From: Neptunicella plasticusilytica
GTDB lineage: Bacteria > Pseudomonadota > Gammaproteobacteria > Enterobacterales > Alteromonadaceae
Assembly (NCBI RefSeq): GCF_047922965.1
Contig: NZ_CP150481.1
Coordinates: 806,001 to 870,000, forward strand
DNA: 64,000 bases
Reading direction: 5' to 3'
Positions 61,673 through 64,000 of this stretch are shown piece after piece. The stretch's first letter is position 1, and each line of letters begins with the position of its first letter. The position numbers and the translations under genes are program-made. The notes under the pieces were generated by a model. The model searched no databases. It was not told where the DNA came from and saw only the letters and a list, made by a program, of their open reading frames with translations.

Positions 61673-63235
61673 ATGCGTAAAGTGTTTCTTGGTATCTGCT
61701 TACTGTTGCCCTTGTCGCTGCAAGCGAATCAGGCAACGCCTTTAACCAATGAGCAAATCGATCAGGTGGCGCAACGGGTAATGCAGGAGTTCTCTGTGCC
61801 CGGTGCAGCCGTTGGTGTGGTGTACCAGGGTAAAGTGGTGCATGCCAAAGGCTACGGGGTAAAAAATATTAACCAGCCTGAGCAAAAAATTGATCGTAAC
61901 AGCCTATTTAAAATTGCGTCTAATACTAAAGCCTTTACTGCCGCAGCATTGGCTATTTTAGTGGATGAAGGCAAAATCCGCTGGGATGACAAGGTGGTCA
62001 AGTATTTACCCGATTTCAAATTGCATGATGCCTGGATCACTGAACACTTTATTATCAAGGATTTACTTACCCACCGCAGCGGTTTGGGTCTGGGAGCCGG
62101 TGACTTGATGATTTGGCCCAAGCCGTCCAGTTTCAGTCGTCAGGAAGTGATCCATAACCTGCGTTATCTCAAGCCTGCAGGCGAATTCCGCGCCAGTTAC
62201 GCCTATGATAACCTGCTGTATATTGTTGCCGGTGAACTTATTCCGGCTATTACCGGTTTGCAGTGGGAAGATTTTGTCGAGCAACGCATTATGCAACCTT
62301 TGGGTATGCAACACTGTTTTGCTGGCAAAGTGGCTGCGGACAAGATGGCCGATATGGCCAAACCGCATGGTATTGTCGAAGGACAATTACAACTGATCGA
62401 GCGGCCGGAGCGTGATGGCCCGGCGGTATCATCTGCCGCTGGCGGCATTAAATGCAGCCTGAACGACATGTTGATCTGGTTGCAATTGCAGCTGGATGAA
62501 GGTCGTTATGCGGGTAACAAGCAATTATTCTCGGTTGAGCAGCATCAGGCCATGTGGTCATCTGAAACCATTATGCCGGTGTATAACAGTGATAAGCGCC
62601 GCAATAACACCCATTTTAGTACCTATGGGCTAGGCTGGCGCCTGAATGATGTTAACGGTTATTTGCGCGTGCATCATACCGGCAGTTTGGCGGGAATGTA
62701 TTCTTATGTCAGTTTTTTTCCGGAACTCGATCTGGGGATTGTTGTCATGTTAAACCAGCAGTCCAGTAACGCCCGTAGTGCCATGATGTATGCGATTATG
62801 AAATCCTATTTACCCGTTGAACCGCATGATTGGATTGCGGAGTTCATTCCTCAACCTAAAAGTAGTGAAGAGGCGGCAGAGCATAGGTCGAATCAGGCAA
62901 AACCTGCGTTGTATCACCTTGATAATCAACACAAACTAACGGACTATGCTGGCCGTTATCAGGATCCCTGGTTGGGTATATTCAGTATTTCTTTGCAGGA
63001 TCAAAAACTTGTTATGAGTTCTGAGCGAGTGACGCAACTGGTTGGAAAGATGTCGCCGGTGGCCGAGGACAAGTTTCTGGTGAAGTGGAATGATCGCAGT
63101 CTGGAGGCCGATGTATTTGCCATTTTTAATCGTGATGATAAAGGGCAAATCAAGCAAATGTTGCTGCTGCCGGAATCAGAGGATATTGATTTCAGTTACG
63201 ATTTTCAGGATCTGGATTTTAAAAAGTTACCTTAG
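61673..63235 (+). CDS. Serine hydrolase, class C beta-lactamase family, with C-terminal DUF3471-like domain
   Basis: 520 aa with a signal peptide ending near LQA-NQ (residue 18). Catalytic motifs: Ser83-x-x-Lys86 (ASNTKAFTA), Tyr-Asp-Asn (YAYDNLLY) and His-Thr-Gly (HHTGSLAGM). About 100 residues at the C-terminus form a separate domain (LTDYAGRYQDPWLGIFSISLQ) common in DUF3471-type peptidase/esterases. Likely a periplasmic D-amino-acid peptidase or esterase rather than an antibiotic-resistance enzyme, given its cell-wall neighbours. Confidence 0.88.
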   Translation: MRKVFLGICLLLPLSLQANQATPLTNEQIDQVAQRVMQEFSVPGAAVGVVYQGKVVHAKGYGVKNINQPEQKIDRNSLFKIASNTKAFTAAALAILVDEGKIRWDDKVVKYLPDFKLHDAWITEHFIIKDLLTHRSGLGLGAGDLMIWPKPSSFSRQEVIHNLRYLKPAGEFRASYAYDNLLYIVAGELIPAITGLQWEDFVEQRIMQPLGMQHCFAGKVAADKMADMAKPHGIVEGQLQLIERPERDGPAVSSAAGGIKCSLNDMLIWLQLQLDEGRYAGNKQLFSVEQHQAMWSSETIMPVYNSDKRRNNTHFSTYGLGWRLNDVNGYLRVHHTGSLAGMYSYVSFFPELDLGIVVMLNQQSSNARSAMMYAIMKSYLPVEPHDWIAEFIPQPKSSEEAAEHRSNQAKPALYHLDNQHKLTDYAGRYQDPWLGIFSISLQDQKLVMSSERVTQLVGKMSPVAEDKFLVKWNDRSLEADVFAIFNRDDKGQIKQMLLLPESEDIDFSYDFQDLDFKKLP

Positions 63236-63264
63236 GGCGATGATGAACAATCAACTCGCCCTTT
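63234..63264 (+). terminator. Attenuator-like hairpin before ggt
   Basis: AGGGCGA (63234-63240) / TCGCCCT (63256-63262) followed by TT, overlapping the end of the serine hydrolase gene. May limit readthrough into the transferase gene, which starts 48 bases after that stop. Confidence 0.5.
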
Positions 63265-63283
63265 CAAAAATATAGGAAGAATC

Positions 63284-64000
63284 ATGACATTGCGTATTGT
63301 GTATGTTGTCTTGGCATTGTTTGTTTGCCCCATATTATCGGCCAAAGAGCAGGCCGCGGTGGCAATGCCGGATAAATTCAGTGCCGACGTGGCCAAAAGC
63401 ATTTTACAGCAGGGCGGCAACGCCGTTGATGCTGCCATTGCCGCTCAGTTTACTCTGGCGGTCACCCTGCCTGAAGCCGGCAATATCGGCGGTGGCGGTT
63501 TTATGCTGGTATATAAAGACAACAAAGCCGATTTTATTGATTACCGTGAAAAAGCGCCTACAGCAGCTGACCGGGATATGTATCTGGACAAACATAAAAA
63601 CGTGATCCCGAATAAATCCTTGTACGGTATTTTTGCTTCAGGTGTGCCGGGAACCGTATCCGGTATGTGGCTGGCGCACCAAAAACACGGTTCGTTGCCA
63701 TGGAAAACCCTGGTACAACCGGCGGTAGATTTGGCCAAACAAGGTTTTGTGATGCCAGAACGACTGGCCGGTTATATCGATCGCTATATCAAACGCATGG
63801 ATAAAAAAGGCATCAAACTTAATTTTGCCAGCTATTTTGGTCATGCCGTAGGCGGAGAAGTGTTCAAGCAGCCGGAACTGGCCGCCACCCTCGAACGTAT
63901 TCGCGATCAGGGCTACGATGGTTTTTACAAAGGTCAGACTGCCGAGATTATTGCCGCTTTTATGCAAAAAGCCGGTGGCATTATCAATCAGCAGGATTTA
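63284..64000 (+). CDS. ggt: Gamma-glutamyltransferase, 3' truncated by the window edge
   Basis: The first 239 residues are visible and open to the last base. The product begins with a signal peptide (CPILSAKEQ, about residue 20), then the large-subunit motifs LQQGGNAVDAAIAAQFTLAVTLPEAGNIGGGGFMLVY, DYREKAP and GVPGTVSGMWLAHQKHG. The autocatalytic Thr of the small subunit is beyond the edge, so activity cannot be judged. TAGGAAGA precedes the ATG. In this neighbourhood it could hydrolyse gamma-glutamyl bonds of murein peptides or glutathione; context cannot decide. Confidence 0.9.
   Translation, partial: MTLRIVYVVLALFVCPILSAKEQAAVAMPDKFSADVAKSILQQGGNAVDAAIAAQFTLAVTLPEAGNIGGGGFMLVYKDNKADFIDYREKAPTAADRDMYLDKHKNVIPNKSLYGIFASGVPGTVSGMWLAHQKHGSLPWKTLVQPAVDLAKQGFVMPERLAGYIDRYIKRMDKKGIKLNFASYFGHAVGGEVFKQPELAATLERIRDQGYDGFYKGQTAEIIAAFMQKAGGIINQQDL

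Noticed and set aside
61673..63235. Serine hydrolase considered as an AmpC-type resistance beta-lactamase
   Set aside because: HTG in place of KTG, an added C-terminal domain and cell-wall neighbours favour a peptidase or esterase.

Overview
The window looks like chromosome from a marine, polymer-degrading gammaproteobacterium of the Alteromonadales type. This is inferred from three very large TonB-dependent receptors, CadC-like winged-helix/beta-propeller membrane regulators, sodium:solute symporters in place of PTS systems, a Shewanella-like PPP phosphatase and a PutA lacking the DNA-binding domain. I cannot name a genus. No rRNA, tRNA, CRISPR array, complete insertion sequence or phage is visible. 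The only mobile-type sequence is a small element with inverted ends beside a satD-like gene, and a few repeat hairpins.

Layout. 190-2869: amino-sugar kinase, exported glycosylasparaginase and CutC, probably one glycoconjugate-catabolic operon. 2895-4681: an AraC-type regulator divergent from a SnoaL-like protein, with two pairs of 21-bp-spaced direct repeats between them. 4867-9645: an orphan mlaC, then putA. 9910-16923: an M16 lipoprotein peptidase and two tandem paralogous wHTH/beta-propeller membrane regulators. 17312-21452: a TonB receptor and a lipoprotein PPP phosphatase. 21840-22650: three tandem copies of a tiny secreted EF-hand protein. 22774-26231: an LtrA-family membrane protein and an M3 lipoprotein peptidase. 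26424-31760: a galactose locus (galT-galK, galR, Na+/galactose symporter) with LacI-type operators and no galE.

From about 31.8 kb to the right edge most genes fit one theme, scavenging of peptidoglycan. A murein-peptide operon (33314-37799) carries a DUF819 permease, an SH3/NlpC-P60 endopeptidase, a dipeptide epimerase broken by a frameshift, and an L,D-transpeptidase-fold protein. A MurNAc operon (38082-42739) carries a sodium symporter, a BadF-type sugar kinase, MurQ etherase and a NamZ exo-muramidase. It is followed by an RpiR-type regulator and a divergent D-lactate dehydrogenase, which would consume the D-lactate that MurQ releases. A shared palindrome, AAnAATAAnTTATTCTT, lies upstream of the symporter and of the regulator, and a degenerate copy precedes the dehydrogenase. 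Further right are a GH3 lipoprotein hexosaminidase with a NagX-like acyltransferase, two TonB receptors with related N-termini, an amidase fused to a YfeW-like serine hydrolase, another serine hydrolase, and a gamma-glutamyltransferase cut by the window edge.

The proposed pathway is outer-membrane import of murein fragments, periplasmic hydrolysis by NamZ, GH3, amidase and NlpC/P60, uptake of free MurNAc by the symporter, ATP-dependent phosphorylation, MurQ cleavage to GlcNAc-6-P plus D-lactate, and respiratory oxidation of D-lactate. The individual families are known. The PTS-free arrangement, the amidase-YfeW fusion and the D-lactate coupling are the parts most worth testing. All functions are read from protein motifs and context; no database search was run.
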